15,416 bases of DNA from JBAZYZ01 sp041659085 (GCA_041659085.1 JBAZYZ010000014.1:1-15416), one strand, 5' to 3'; numbered from the stretch's first letter, positions 6,169-13,874 are shown. Notes: generated by a model not told the origin, from the sequence alone. A program made the numbers and translations.

Positions 6169-6420
6169 CTACGGATGAGTTACTGACACCTGTAGAGTAC
6201 TCGCCAATATCTGAATAATCCCCCAGAAGCCGGTCATAATAACAAGACCGACAAGCCCCCAGATAATATGCTGTTTGCCTTTTTCTCTTTCAGCTTCGCT
6301 GTTTTGGTAAAGGAAATATTCAATAACCCCGAAAGCGAAGTACGCAAGAGCCAGAACAAACATGAACCCGATAATCGGATTGAGCACGTACTGGTTAATT
6401 TTTAAGAGTAAGGCGTCCAC
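6169..6420 (-). CDS. Two-helix membrane protein, pilin-like array member 1
   Basis: 83 residues starting at GTG 6420. No other in-frame start lies before the first helix, since a stop is two codons upstream. Two membrane helices (about residues 15-38 and 50-72) flank a charged loop, EAEREKGKQHIIWG. The loop plus following helix resembles the same part of the next two genes (xEGRxxMxWGxIALFVMV). It lacks the signal peptide the other four members have. The pattern fits the TrbC/VirB2-like or T4SS_pilin type of CPR small membrane proteins, though this shortest member is the least certain. It is last in the cluster, 25 nt after its neighbour and just before the terminator. Confidence 0.7.
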   Translation of the reverse strand: MDALLLKINQYVLNPIIGFMFVLALAYFAFGVIEYFLYQNSEAEREKGKQHIIWGLVGLVIMTGFWGIIQILASTLQVSVTHP

Positions 6421-6445
6421 GGTTCAGTGTGCCGATAATTCCTCG

Positions 6446-6817
6446 CTAGAAAGTGCCGCCGGTAACAACACCGCCGGTGCCGATCGTAGCGTTAACGCCA
6501 GGAATAGGAGGACTGCCTCCGGTTCCCACACCAAGAGTGGTGGCAATGACCTTTACCAAGCCCCATACCGCAACCATCACGAAAAGAGCTATAACACCCC
6601 AAACCATGAGTCTGCGTCCTTCATCCGCTTTCTCGCCCGGACCGTTGAAAAGGTACATTGCGAGTCCCCAAAGGAAGAAGAGCAAAGCCAAGGCTACCAC
6701 GATGACTGTGGCTATATTTATAATGGTGCCGACTTTCTGCAAGATATTCACGGCGTCCTGGGCCAATGCAAGCATCGGTAGGCCAAACGCTGCTATAATT
6801 GCTGCTGCTTTTTTCAT
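6446..6817 (-). CDS. Pilin-like membrane protein, array member 2
   Basis: 123 residues. A signal peptide ends in LALAQD (cleavage likely after residue 19). Two membrane helices follow, at about 35-58 and 72-93, joined by a short charged loop (PGEKADEGRRLMVWG), then a Gly/Pro/Thr-rich tail without charge. The architecture (signal peptide, helix, charged hairpin loop, helix) is that of TrbC/VirB2-type conjugative pilin subunits. The block ALLFFLWGLA...EGRRLMVWGVIALFVMVA is nearly repeated in the next protein upstream, which indicates paralogy by duplication. In this cluster it could be an envelope subunit or pilus component; no secretion ATPase is present in the window to support a full type IV secretion system. 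Confidence 0.82.
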   Translation of the reverse strand: MKKAAAIIAAFGLPMLALAQDAVNILQKVGTIINIATVIVVALALLFFLWGLAMYLFNGPGEKADEGRRLMVWGVIALFVMVAVWGLVKVIATTLGVGTGGSPPIPGVNATIGTGGVVTGGTF

Positions 6818-6924
6818 ATTTTTTATAACTTGTCCCGTAGTGAGCCCTGCCCTGCTACTGGGATTACTTACTAATAATTTACTTCTTATACTTACAATTG
6901 TACTATATTTTGCCCAATTTGCCT

Positions 6925-6942
6925 GTTGATAATTAAATCAAC
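6925..6942. promoter_or_regulatory. Inverted repeat between array members 2 and 3
   Basis: GTTGAT (6925-6930) and ATCAAC (6937-6942) flank AATTAA. It lies in the 140-nt A/T-rich gap between two pilin-like genes, and is a possible operator or weak transcript-end hairpin. I see no confident promoter in this gap. Confidence 0.35.
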
Positions 6943-6957
6943 TAAAATGGCCTAAAA

Positions 6958-7407
6958 TTAATTAGTCGGATTAAATGAACCTGGTAAATTAACACCTCCT
7001 GTATTGTAGGTGCTTCCCCCACTAGAGTTAAGCTGCGGCTGTCCGGAACTAAACCCAAACGTCCTCGAAATCACCCCGGCGAGCTGCATGGCGGCAACCA
7101 TGACAAACAAAGCAATAATGCCCCATATCATAAACTGCCGACCCTCATCCCGAGCCTTTTGGTCATCGGCTTTATAAAGAAACTTCGCCACCCCCCATAA
7201 AAACAGTAGGAGTGCCAGAGCGATGAGAAGGATACTGAGTGTTTGAATCAGGCCTGAAGCGCAGGCAAACAAACCTATCAATCCGCTACTGCTGACGCTT
7301 GTACAAGATGAAGACTGGGCTAGAGCCAAAAATGGAGTAAGAGCCGCAACCGCAACCCCCGCCCTGAGAACCGTTAAATAATTTTGTTTTATCATTACTT
7401 TATTCAT
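6958..7407 (-). CDS. Pilin-like membrane protein, array member 3
   Basis: 149 residues. The signal peptide ends in LALAQ (about residue 30), followed by a Ser-rich segment with Cys residues in SSSCTS and LFACAS. Two membrane helices (about 53-75 and 90-112) are joined by the charged loop KADDQKARDEGRQFMIWG. The tail is rich in Ser, Gly, Asn and Pro, like array member 2 but longer. The block LLLFLWGVAKFLY...MIWGIIALFVMVA is almost the same as in member 2, so the two are recent paralogs. ATG 7407 is used here; a second ATG at 7395 is also possible, with AGG 12 bases upstream. The likely role is a TrbC/VirB2-like envelope subunit. Confidence 0.8.
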   Translation of the reverse strand: MNKVMIKQNYLTVLRAGVAVAALTPFLALAQSSSCTSVSSSGLIGLFACASGLIQTLSILLIALALLLFLWGVAKFLYKADDQKARDEGRQFMIWGIIALFVMVAAMQLAGVISRTFGFSSGQPQLNSSGGSTYNTGGVNLPGSFNPTN

Positions 7408-7460
7408 TACCTGTTAAAATGGCTGTTGTTTGTTTGTCCTCCGCGTTCCGATAGATTAAA

Positions 7461-7898
7461 TTATCCTATTATCTGCGCGACCGTCGTGGTCAAAACTTTT
7501 GCGAGCAAACTCGCGCCAAGCAGTATCGCGGTACCAATAATAGTATACCAAAAAATCTGCTTGGCATCCTTTATGGCTTTTTCATCCCCCGCAGCGGTTA
7601 CAAATTTGAACCCGGCAAAGATTATGAAAATAGCGGCGATTGGCACCCCCACCTTGAGGACAGCGTCGGCAATCTTTCCCAAAAAAGCCGAGAGGCTTGT
7701 GGAACCTATGGGGTTACAAAGCTTGCCCGGCTCACAGTTTCCACTGCTCTGGGACGGGTTACTGTCTATGTTGTATGTGCCCGGGAAATTATCCTGGGCA
7801 AAAGCAAAAAACGGAATACCGAGCAACATAGCGAAAACAAACCAAACGGAGATAATTGAAAATATTATTTTTGTAAAATCATTTATGTTGCTTTTCAT
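7461..7898 (-). CDS. Pilin-like membrane protein (T4SS_pilin/TrbC type), array member 4
   Basis: 145 residues. A long signal peptide ends in FFAFAQD (about residue 35). The mature part starts with a loop that has two Cys (GNCEPGKLCNP), followed by an amphipathic segment and two membrane helices at about 83-103 and 117-140. They are linked by TAAGDEKAIKDAKQIFWYT, a loop that closely resembles TrbC/VirB2-like pilins of Parcubacteria. Its ATG overlaps the TGA of the gene upstream by ATGA, so the two are translationally coupled. The paired Cys before helix one is shared with member 5 and probably forms a disulfide outside the membrane. Confidence 0.85.
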   Translation of the reverse strand: MKSNINDFTKIIFSIISVWFVFAMLLGIPFFAFAQDNFPGTYNIDSNPSQSSGNCEPGKLCNPIGSTSLSAFLGKIADAVLKVGVPIAAIFIIFAGFKFVTAAGDEKAIKDAKQIFWYTIIGTAILLGASLLAKVLTTTVAQIIG

Positions 7899-8383
7899 TT
7901 CTTTAATTCTATCACGTTAAAGCTAAGCTTGCCTTGGTATAACTCCGTTTTGGCCTGAAACGCGAAAAGTATGAACTTTACTATCAATACGGCGGCCAAA
8001 GCCACAAGAAACCCGACCACCACGTTCCAAAGTATGCTCTTGGCCTCGTCCAAACTGCCTGAACTTGCGGATTTGAACATCATAAGAAAACCCGCCCACA
8101 TAAACAGAATCACGGCAAACGGCAGAGCTACGTCTTTAAGGAGAAAATTGACGATATTATTACCCAGCGTTACCAGATCATTGAATGTGCATTGCGCGCG
8201 CGGCGTGCCCGCATCAATGCTCCTGCCGCAAGGAATGAGATTTATCGCCGCGCTGGCGGAAAACGGGACCACGATAACCAACAACAAATAACCGACAATA
8301 AGCAATCGAACGAAGTTAAATTTCTCTGAACTTTCAGACCTTTCTCTCGTAAAAAACCCGAACGTTGTTGCAATTTTTTTCAT
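7895..8383 (-). CDS. Pilin-like membrane protein (T4SS_pilin/TrbC type), array member 5
   Basis: 162 residues from ATG 8383, one base after the stop of the solute-binding protein. The in-frame start 30 codons earlier would overlap that gene and adds no sensible signal sequence. The N-terminus MKKIATTF leads to a signal sequence ending in FSASAA (about residue 47). Then comes NLIPCG...AQCTFNDL with two Cys, and two membrane helices joined by KSASSGSLDEAKSILWNVVVG. This CxnC-TFNDL plus KSILWNVVVG pattern is the one I associate with T4SS_pilin proteins of CPR bacteria. It overlaps the next gene by 4 bases. Confidence 0.85.
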   Translation of the reverse strand: MKKIATTFGFFTRERSESSEKFNFVRLLIVGYLLLVIVVPFSASAAINLIPCGRSIDAGTPRAQCTFNDLVTLGNNIVNFLLKDVALPFAVILFMWAGFLMMFKSASSGSLDEAKSILWNVVVGFLVALAAVLIVKFILFAFQAKTELYQGKLSFNVIELKK

Positions 8384-8384
8384 A

Positions 8385-9686
8385 TTAATTTTTGTTAAGC
8401 AGTTTGGCGAGCTCACCGTCGGCATTTGTAACAGCGTCATTAATCCGCAAGCGTCCCGATACAACGTTTTCAATCAATTCTTTAAAGATGGCGGATGTCT
8501 CGACGGGCGACGGATCAATCCAGCCACGGCTCATAAGAGCCGATTCAAAAAACACATTCATATACGCGTCTCCCGGCTTGCTTCCCAGTATATCGCGTCT
8601 GGCCGGCGGCAGGAAAGTCTGTTTGGCGAGTTTGAGCGCGTATTCCTGGTCCGTCATCAAACTTTCCACCCGGAGCGCAGCGGACAAATTTTTGGACCCG
8701 CGGAGAGCCGCCAACCCCTCAATTTCACCAATAGTGATCTTGGCGGACGCGCCCTTAACCTGCGGAACCGCGGTTACGTCAAAATTAAGATGCGGATTAC
8801 GCTCGCGGATGCCGAACAATTCGCTCGCATAACCGAAATAAAAAGCCAAGGTTCCGGAAAGAAAAGCGTCCCGCGAATTGGGTTGCGATTTGGACCATGA
8901 ATATGAAGATGTTACGGGATTGGAAAAATTGGCATAGTAACGCACAGCTTCGTCAGCCGGTCGCAGCGATTGGCTTGAGGTGTCCCCAAATACGGATTTT
9001 AGACCGCTGTCGGCGCGCTGAACAATTTTGTTGCCGGCCTGCAATGTAAGGAGCGAAATTATGTCTTTGGCGTAATTAACATTCACAAATTCGCCAAAAG
9101 AGACCGCGCTTTTAACAACGTTCCCGGAAGAATCCTTCTCCACGAGCTCCGGAGTCATGGCCAAAAGCTCTTCCCATGTTTTCGGCGGAAGAGATATGCC
9201 GGAATTTGTGAGGCTGTCGCGGTTGAAGTACATAACCATCGGGTCAATACGGAGAGGAAGAGCCAAAATACCCTGCGCGGTTAAGAAAATCTCGCCTTCT
9301 TCCACAAAAGTGTCTTTGAAATCCCGTTCGGAAAGAGTCGAGTAGGCAATCGGATAAATTTTATCGGAGTGGCGGTATATAAGCCCGCGCGGAAGCATTA
9401 TCAGGTCCGGACCTAGTCCGGAAGCAAGAGCTTCGGTAAGGTCGCGGTCAAAAACGCTCCGGTTTTTCTCAACATAAGTAACTGAAATAGGCTTATATTT
9501 GAGGTTAAAATCGTCGATAATAGGGGCAATAGAAGTGGCCGGCACTGTCCCCCATAAAACTACGGCGCCGGAAACGTCTGAATCGCCGCCCATTTTAAGA
9601 CCCGGGACAAGCCCGGAAAAAATCAAAACTGCCACAAATATAAAGAGACCAAATACGCTTATTACAATGATTTGAAAGTTAGACAT
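8385..9686 (-). CDS. Extracellular solute-binding protein (SBP family 1), membrane-anchored
   Basis: 433 residues resembling the substrate-binding components of sugar ABC importers. An N-terminal membrane helix (about residues 5-29) is uncleaved in appearance and lacks the lipobox Cys usual for Gram-positive-type binding proteins. The core shows the family pattern: VVLWGTVPATSIAPIIDDFN at the N-lobe, GPDLIMLPRG, then GILALPLRIDPMVMYFNRD with the hinge strand and the lid motif SGISLPPKTWEELL, and a C-terminal half with AFYFGYASELFGI and the typical GLAALRGSKN. No permease or ATPase gene adjoins it. Instead five pilin-like genes follow, the first 1 nt after its stop, so it may be a surface receptor or scaffold, not part of an importer. 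That last point is inference. Confidence 0.85.
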   Translation of the reverse strand: MSNFQIIVISVFGLFIFVAVLIFSGLVPGLKMGGDSDVSGAVVLWGTVPATSIAPIIDDFNLKYKPISVTYVEKNRSVFDRDLTEALASGLGPDLIMLPRGLIYRHSDKIYPIAYSTLSERDFKDTFVEEGEIFLTAQGILALPLRIDPMVMYFNRDSLTNSGISLPPKTWEELLAMTPELVEKDSSGNVVKSAVSFGEFVNVNYAKDIISLLTLQAGNKIVQRADSGLKSVFGDTSSQSLRPADEAVRYYANFSNPVTSSYSWSKSQPNSRDAFLSGTLAFYFGYASELFGIRERNPHLNFDVTAVPQVKGASAKITIGEIEGLAALRGSKNLSAALRVESLMTDQEYALKLAKQTFLPPARRDILGSKPGDAYMNVFFESALMSRGWIDPSPVETSAIFKELIENVVSGRLRINDAVTNADGELAKLLNKN

Positions 9687-9727
9687 GACTGATTTTCAGA
9701 ATGAATCGGGAATCACTTTTGTTCCGC

Positions 9728-10258
9728 TCAAAATTTCTGAAACAAAAGCGCGTAATGATATTCCCCAGCCTCAATTTCATTATACAAAGAAAAACCCGAA
9801 TTAAGAAACAGTTTTCTGGCGTCTCCTTCGGAAACTACGTCTCCCTGCTTCGGTCCGAGTCCTCCGAAAGATTCTTTCCAATCCAAAACAAGAGCGTATC
9901 CGCGCGTCTTCAAAATCCTGGTTACTTCTTTTAAAACTCCTTCTTTGTTTTCCACCTGAAACAACACATTGGCTAAAATCACCAACCCGACAGAGGAATC
10001 GCTAAGCCTGGTTCCGTTCGGCGCCTCGATGTCGCCCCAAATAACCTCCACATTGGAAAGTTTCTCGCGTGAAGCCGCCGCCTTAACGGCCCCAACCAGC
10101 TCTTTGTTGATTTCAACGGCATAAACATGACCGGACGCGCCGACTCTTTTTGCAACGGGAACAGTGAAAGACCCGACGCCAGAACCAAAATCCGCAACAA
10201 TAAGCCCTTCCTCAAGCGGAAGTTTTTTTGCGATTTCTTCGGGTTTTAAAAAAGCCAT
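9728..10258 (-). CDS. Class I SAM-dependent methyltransferase
   Basis: 176 residues with the Rossmann-type methyltransferase core. Motif I is DFGSGVG at residues 23-29, the acidic residue closing strand 2 lies in AVEIN (about 49), motif II-like WGDIEAP follows, and the strand-4 motif LVILANVLFQVEN and the motif KTRGYALVLDWKE complete the order. The shape fits Methyltransf_11/25/31 proteins; the substrate cannot be told. It is short, with no added substrate domain. ATG 10258 has no ribosome site. The solute-binding gene starts 41 nt downstream on the same strand, so co-transcription is possible, though the two functions have no clear link. Confidence 0.88.
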   Translation of the reverse strand: MAFLKPEEIAKKLPLEEGLIVADFGSGVGSFTVPVAKRVGASGHVYAVEINKELVGAVKAAASREKLSNVEVIWGDIEAPNGTRLSDSSVGLVILANVLFQVENKEGVLKEVTRILKTRGYALVLDWKESFGGLGPKQGDVVSEGDARKLFLNSGFSLYNEIEAGEYHYALLFQKF

Positions 10259-10277
10259 GTGTTTTTTTGCGAAAAAT

Positions 10278-10384
10278 AATTTTCAGTTTTCAAATCTCAA
10301 TTTTCGGTAAATTTTCGAATGAATTCGTTTGAATCATCGGCGCCTGAAAATTCATTATTAATTGTAAATTGTTTACTGAAAATT
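10278..10384. repeat. Inverted repeat and AATTTTC copies between gyrA and the methyltransferase gene
   Basis: AATTTTCAGT (10278-10287) and ACTGAAAATT (10375-10384) are perfect 10-bp inverted copies 87 nt apart. AATTTTC recurs twice inside, and CGAATGAATTCG is a near palindrome in the middle. The right copy ends two bases before the gyrA stop. The region could fold as the 3' end of the gyrA mRNA, but I see no standard stem followed by a T run. Confidence 0.5.
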
Positions 10385-10386
10385 GG

Positions 10387-12849
10387 CTAGAGGCACGTAA
10401 GAGAAGCTATGCTGTCTCCCGCGCGGAGCTTCATGATACGCACGCCCTGTGTCTGCCTGCCGAGCGACGGCACGGAACTCAAATCTACTCTGACTACCTG
10501 GCTCTTTTTGGACATAGCGATAATTTGCGACATATCTTCGCTTACAACCTCTGCTGCCATCACATTCCCTGTCTTGGCGGTTACCTTGGCTGTCTTGATG
10601 CCGGACCCGCCGCGTTTTTGCACCTTGTATTCTTTTATTGCTGTTCTCTTACCGAAACCGTTTTCCATCATAACCAGAAACATCGGGCCCTTGGATTCCT
10701 TTTTAACGACATCGGCTCCAATGAGCACGTCTCCACGACCGAGCTTCATCCCGCGCACACCGCCCGCGGCGCGACCCATTTCGCGGATATCGGATTCTTT
10801 AAATCTTATCGCTTGACCTTTCTTGGTCGCCAATATTACTTCATCGCCCTTATCCGTAAATAGCGTAGACAAAAGCAGATCGCCTTCCGAAAGTTTTATG
10901 GCAATGATACCGTTCCTGCGCACATCCTTGAAACTCTCGGCGGAAACTTTTTTGGCGGTGCCTTCTTTGGTAACCATGAGTATTGAAAGAGTGGCATTCT
11001 TAACCGCTTTCGGCATCGCCAAAATGGATGTCACTTTCTCATCGCCCCCGAGCTGGAGGAAATTCATTATTGACTTGCCTTTGGTGGCGCGGCGTCCTTC
11101 CGGTATGTCATACATTTTTATCTGATACGCCTTGCCTTTGTCGGTAAAGAACAGGAGATCGCTGTGGGTATTTGCGGTAAGGAGGTGCGTCACAAAATCC
11201 TCCTCCTTGGTGTCCAAATCAACCACACCCACGCCGCCGCGCTTCTGAACGCGGTATTCCGCAGGGTCGGTGCGCTTCACGTAACCGCCGGCTGTATAGA
11301 CCAGAACGGATTCTTTTTCCGGAATTAAATCTTCCTCGGATATAACTTTGACCCCGCCTTTTATGACTTTGGTTCGGCGTTCATCACCGTACTTTGCTTT
11401 CGCTTCAACAAGTTCGTCCTTTACCACTTTCAAAATCTTTTTGGCACTGGACAAAAGTTCCTTAAGTTTGCTTATAAAATCCTGAACTTCACTGAGTTCT
11501 TCTTCTATTTTCTTTCTTTCAAGTCCGGCAAGTTTCTGCAATTTCATTTCCAAAATCGCGGTAGCCTGGATTGCCGAGAACTTAAATTCTTTCATCAAAT
11601 TGGCGTGCGCAGTCGGAGTATCTTTGGAACTTTTTATGGTCTTTATTATTTGGTCTATGTGGTCAAGCGCCTTTTTTAGCCCGAGTAAAATATGCTCGCG
11701 TTCCAGAGCTTTCTTCAAATCAAACTCTGTTCGGCGGCGGACAATAACCTCGCGGTGCGAGATAAACTCCTTAAGCATGGCCCTAAGCGACAGTGTCTGC
11801 GGCACACCATCCACCAATGCCAAGACGTTGAAGTGAAAAACGTTTTCAAGCTCCGAGTGCTTGTAGAGATAGTTCAGAACCTTTTGCGGATGAATACCCG
11901 TCTTCAAATCTATGACTATGCGGATATCTTTGGTTGATTCGTCGCGGATATCTTTTATGCCTTCCAGTTTTTTCTCGTGGACCAAGTCCGCAATGTGGAC
12001 TATAAGATCAGCCTTGTTTACGCGGTACGGAATGGAACTGATTATTATCTGGAATTGCCCGCTCTTGGTCTCAATAATCTCAGCTTCGCCGCGGCAAACC
12101 ACCCCGCCCCGACCGGAAGCGTAAGCATGATGAACTTCTTTATCGGCAAAAATGATTCCGCCGGTCGGAAAATCCGGCCCTTTTACGTACGTAAGCAAGT
12201 CTTCATTGGTTGCTTCTTCGTCGTCTATAAGATGAATGGTGGCGTCAACCACTTCATTTAAGTTATGCGGCGGGACGGAAGTTGCCATGCCGACGGCAAT
12301 ACCAAGCGTGCCATTCAAAAGAAGATTGGGCAACGAGGCAGGCAAAACGGCAGGTTCTTTTTTGGTGTTGTCATAGTTGGGCCGCCACTCAACAGTTTCC
12401 TTATCCAAATCGCGGAGCATTTCGCTTGAAATCTTGGACATCTTGGCTTCCGTATAACGCATAGCCGCGGCTGAATCGCCGTCTATTGAGCCGAAGTTAC
12501 CCTGACCTACGATGAGAGGATAGCGCATGGAAAAATCCTGAGTCATTTTAACCATGGAATCATATACCGCCACGTCTCCATGCGGATGATATTTACCAAG
12601 CACCTCTCCAACCACGTTTGAAGATTTGCGGGTCTTTGCGGAGGAAGTGAGTCCAATCTCGTTCATCGCGTAGAGGATGCGCCGATGCACAGGTTTCAAC
12701 CCGTCACGGACGTCAGGGAGCGCGCGCGAAGTGATAACTGACATGGCGTAGTCCAAGTACGAAGTTCGCATTTCATGCGAAATTCCAACGGACACAATAC
12801 CGTCTTCCAAAGCTCTTTTTGGGGCTATGTCCTTATCCTTAGAAGCCAT
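10387..12849 (-). CDS. gyrA: DNA gyrase subunit A
   Basis: Catalytic subunit of the type IIA topoisomerase that introduces negative supercoils with GyrB (not in the window). 820 residues, normal length. The N-terminal breakage-reunion domain shows SYLDYAMSVITSRALPDVRDGLKPVHRRILYAM, the quinolone-region string KYHPHGDVAVYD (86-97) and the active-site Tyr in AAAMRYTE (Tyr132, E. coli Tyr122). SLPNLLLNGTLGIAVGMATSVPPHNL follows, with a coiled coil at about 370-490. The C-terminal beta-pinwheel has a GyrA-box-like QKRGGVG at about 535 and repeated blade motifs, which argues for GyrA over ParC. The residue equal to E. coli Ser83 is Val93; Asp87 is kept as Asp97. The start has no Shine-Dalgarno site; a promoter ends 11 nt upstream. 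Confidence 0.96.
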   Translation of the reverse strand: MASKDKDIAPKRALEDGIVSVGISHEMRTSYLDYAMSVITSRALPDVRDGLKPVHRRILYAMNEIGLTSSAKTRKSSNVVGEVLGKYHPHGDVAVYDSMVKMTQDFSMRYPLIVGQGNFGSIDGDSAAAMRYTEAKMSKISSEMLRDLDKETVEWRPNYDNTKKEPAVLPASLPNLLLNGTLGIAVGMATSVPPHNLNEVVDATIHLIDDEEATNEDLLTYVKGPDFPTGGIIFADKEVHHAYASGRGGVVCRGEAEIIETKSGQFQIIISSIPYRVNKADLIVHIADLVHEKKLEGIKDIRDESTKDIRIVIDLKTGIHPQKVLNYLYKHSELENVFHFNVLALVDGVPQTLSLRAMLKEFISHREVIVRRRTEFDLKKALEREHILLGLKKALDHIDQIIKTIKSSKDTPTAHANLMKEFKFSAIQATAILEMKLQKLAGLERKKIEEELSEVQDFISKLKELLSSAKKILKVVKDELVEAKAKYGDERRTKVIKGGVKVISEEDLIPEKESVLVYTAGGYVKRTDPAEYRVQKRGGVGVVDLDTKEEDFVTHLLTANTHSDLLFFTDKGKAYQIKMYDIPEGRRATKGKSIMNFLQLGGDEKVTSILAMPKAVKNATLSILMVTKEGTAKKVSAESFKDVRRNGIIAIKLSEGDLLLSTLFTDKGDEVILATKKGQAIRFKESDIREMGRAAGGVRGMKLGRGDVLIGADVVKKESKGPMFLVMMENGFGKRTAIKEYKVQKRGGSGIKTAKVTAKTGNVMAAEVVSEDMSQIIAMSKKSQVVRVDLSSVPSLGRQTQGVRIMKLRAGDSIASLTCL

Positions 12850-12860
12850 AATTACTGTTT

Positions 12861-12912
12861 ATACTAACATAAATGAGTCATTTTTTCAAACAAAAAAATG
12901 ACTCATTTATGT
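12861..12912. promoter_or_regulatory. Perfect 20-bp inverted repeat over the gyrA promoter
   Basis: ACATAAATGAGTCATTTTTT (12867-12886) is repeated perfectly in inverse at 12893-12912 with loop CAAACA. Each arm contains the smaller palindrome AAATGAGTCATTT, giving two centres 25 bp apart (12877, 12902). On the minus strand -35 TTGAAA (12889-12884), a 17-bp spacer and -10 TAGTAT (12866-12861) lie across it, so one palindrome sits inside the promoter spacer and the other just upstream. It is also placed where a terminator for the upstream gene could be, but no T run follows the stem. Confidence 0.7.
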
Positions 12913-12930
12913 CTTCATCCTGTTTTAAAT

Positions 12931-13197
12931 TTAGAACTTTAGTTGACTTTTCAGCCCGGAAAAATTTCCAGAAAACGAGTTTTTAAAACTACCCCAATTG
13001 TCCTTGATAAGAAAAACCGGGGTAGCGATGTTTGGAGTTGAAGCGGAAGACTTATTCTCCGGCGGATTAAACAAAATGCTCCAGGAGGTAAGCCAAGTCA
13101 CAAAAATAATGCCGGTAATGGAGACCGTGGACACCAGTAAGATGGCTCGGCGCACGTGAACGGGTTTTGAACGGAGTTTGTGCAGATAAGAAAGCAT
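12931..13197 (-). CDS. Small single-helix membrane protein
   Basis: 88 residues from ATG 13197. In-frame GTG 13242 and ATG 13236 lie upstream, but the sequence from the chosen Met, MLSYLHKLRSKPVHVRRAILLV, looks like the N-terminus of small CPR membrane proteins I have seen, so I prefer it. There is one membrane helix at about residues 19-40 after a basic segment, which puts the N-terminus inside. The outside part is Asn/Ser/Pro rich with no recognised domain. The MBL-fold gene ends 46 nt upstream (1 nt from the longer start), so both are likely in one transcript. The function is unknown. Confidence 0.65.
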   Translation of the reverse strand: MLSYLHKLRSKPVHVRRAILLVSTVSITGIIFVTWLTSWSILFNPPENKSSASTPNIATPVFLIKDNWGSFKNSFSGNFSGLKSQLKF

Positions 13198-13243
13198 GGT
13201 ATTTACACGATGCCAATATACGAATCCGTTAATCATTCGCACA

Positions 13244-13867
13244 TTAGCCTTGCGGTTTTAATAGAACAATATCCCCTTCCTTCCCCTCAATATCTTTTCT
13301 CTTGACGGTATATTTATCCAATTCCTCCGCGTCTTCAGCGCTGCCTTCTTTCAGGAAAACCCTGAGAGCTGCCGCGTCATAATCCATAGGAATAATAACT
13401 TTCGGTCCGAATGACGAGGCAAGATTATAAGCATCGCGCGGGCCAAGTCCGGGGAGCCCCACCGGAACAAAAATAATATCCACACCGTCTATCGCTTCTT
13501 TTATTTCAGGTGACAAATCTTTTGCGGTAAGCGCGCCCAAAATACACATATTTATACCGTCCAGAGAAAGTGTATATATGGTATTTATAAATTTTTCACC
13601 TCCAACCTCCGCAACGCTTGGAAAGCCTTTTATAAAAATTCCCTTAACTTCATACTCGCCGGGGCCTGACAAAATAAGCGGTTTTTTCTCGCCGAAAGTT
13701 ATTCCGTCCGCGCCGTTGTAATCGGGGTGATTAATTGATATTAGCCCGACGTCGGCGCCAAAGCGTGAACCGCTCAGTTTTGAATCCTTGCCTATCGGAT
13801 TAACGGCAATAACCGTATCCCCTAACTGCATCTTGAAGAATTGCTTGCCGAAGTAAGTTAAAATCAT
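13244..13867 (-). CDS. Metallo-beta-lactamase-fold protein with degenerate metal site
   Basis: 207 residues from ATG 13867; TTG two codons earlier is a less likely start because a -10 box lies 7 nt before the ATG. The start MILTYFGKQFFKMQLGDTVIAVNP, the middle GPGEYEVKGIFIKGFPS and the end KVIIPMDYD follow the small UPF0173/PF13483-like MBL proteins common in CPR genomes. The usual HxHxDH is here INHPDY (45-50): the second His and the Asp remain, while the first His is Ile and the last His is Tyr. The later PMHY is PMDY. Two or three zinc ligands are therefore gone, and hydrolase activity is doubtful. A structural or binding role is my inference. Confidence 0.82.
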   Translation of the reverse strand: MILTYFGKQFFKMQLGDTVIAVNPIGKDSKLSGSRFGADVGLISINHPDYNGADGITFGEKKPLILSGPGEYEVKGIFIKGFPSVAEVGGEKFINTIYTLSLDGINMCILGALTAKDLSPEIKEAIDGVDIIFVPVGLPGLGPRDAYNLASSFGPKVIIPMDYDAAALRVFLKEGSAEDAEELDKYTVKRKDIEGKEGDIVLLKPQG

Positions 13868-13874
13868 GACCAAA

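Noticed and set aside
8385..8473. An N-terminal extension of array member 5 up to 8473
   Set aside because: It would overlap the solute-binding gene by 89 bases and gives a poor N-terminus, whereas ATG 8383 begins MKKIA just after the stop codon and leads into a normal signal sequence.
6169..9686. A complete type IV secretion or type IV pilus locus
   Set aside because: Only pilin-like small proteins and a binding protein are present. No ATPase, prepilin peptidase, coupling protein or channel gene is in the window, and no type IV prepilin G/E cleavage motif is seen.
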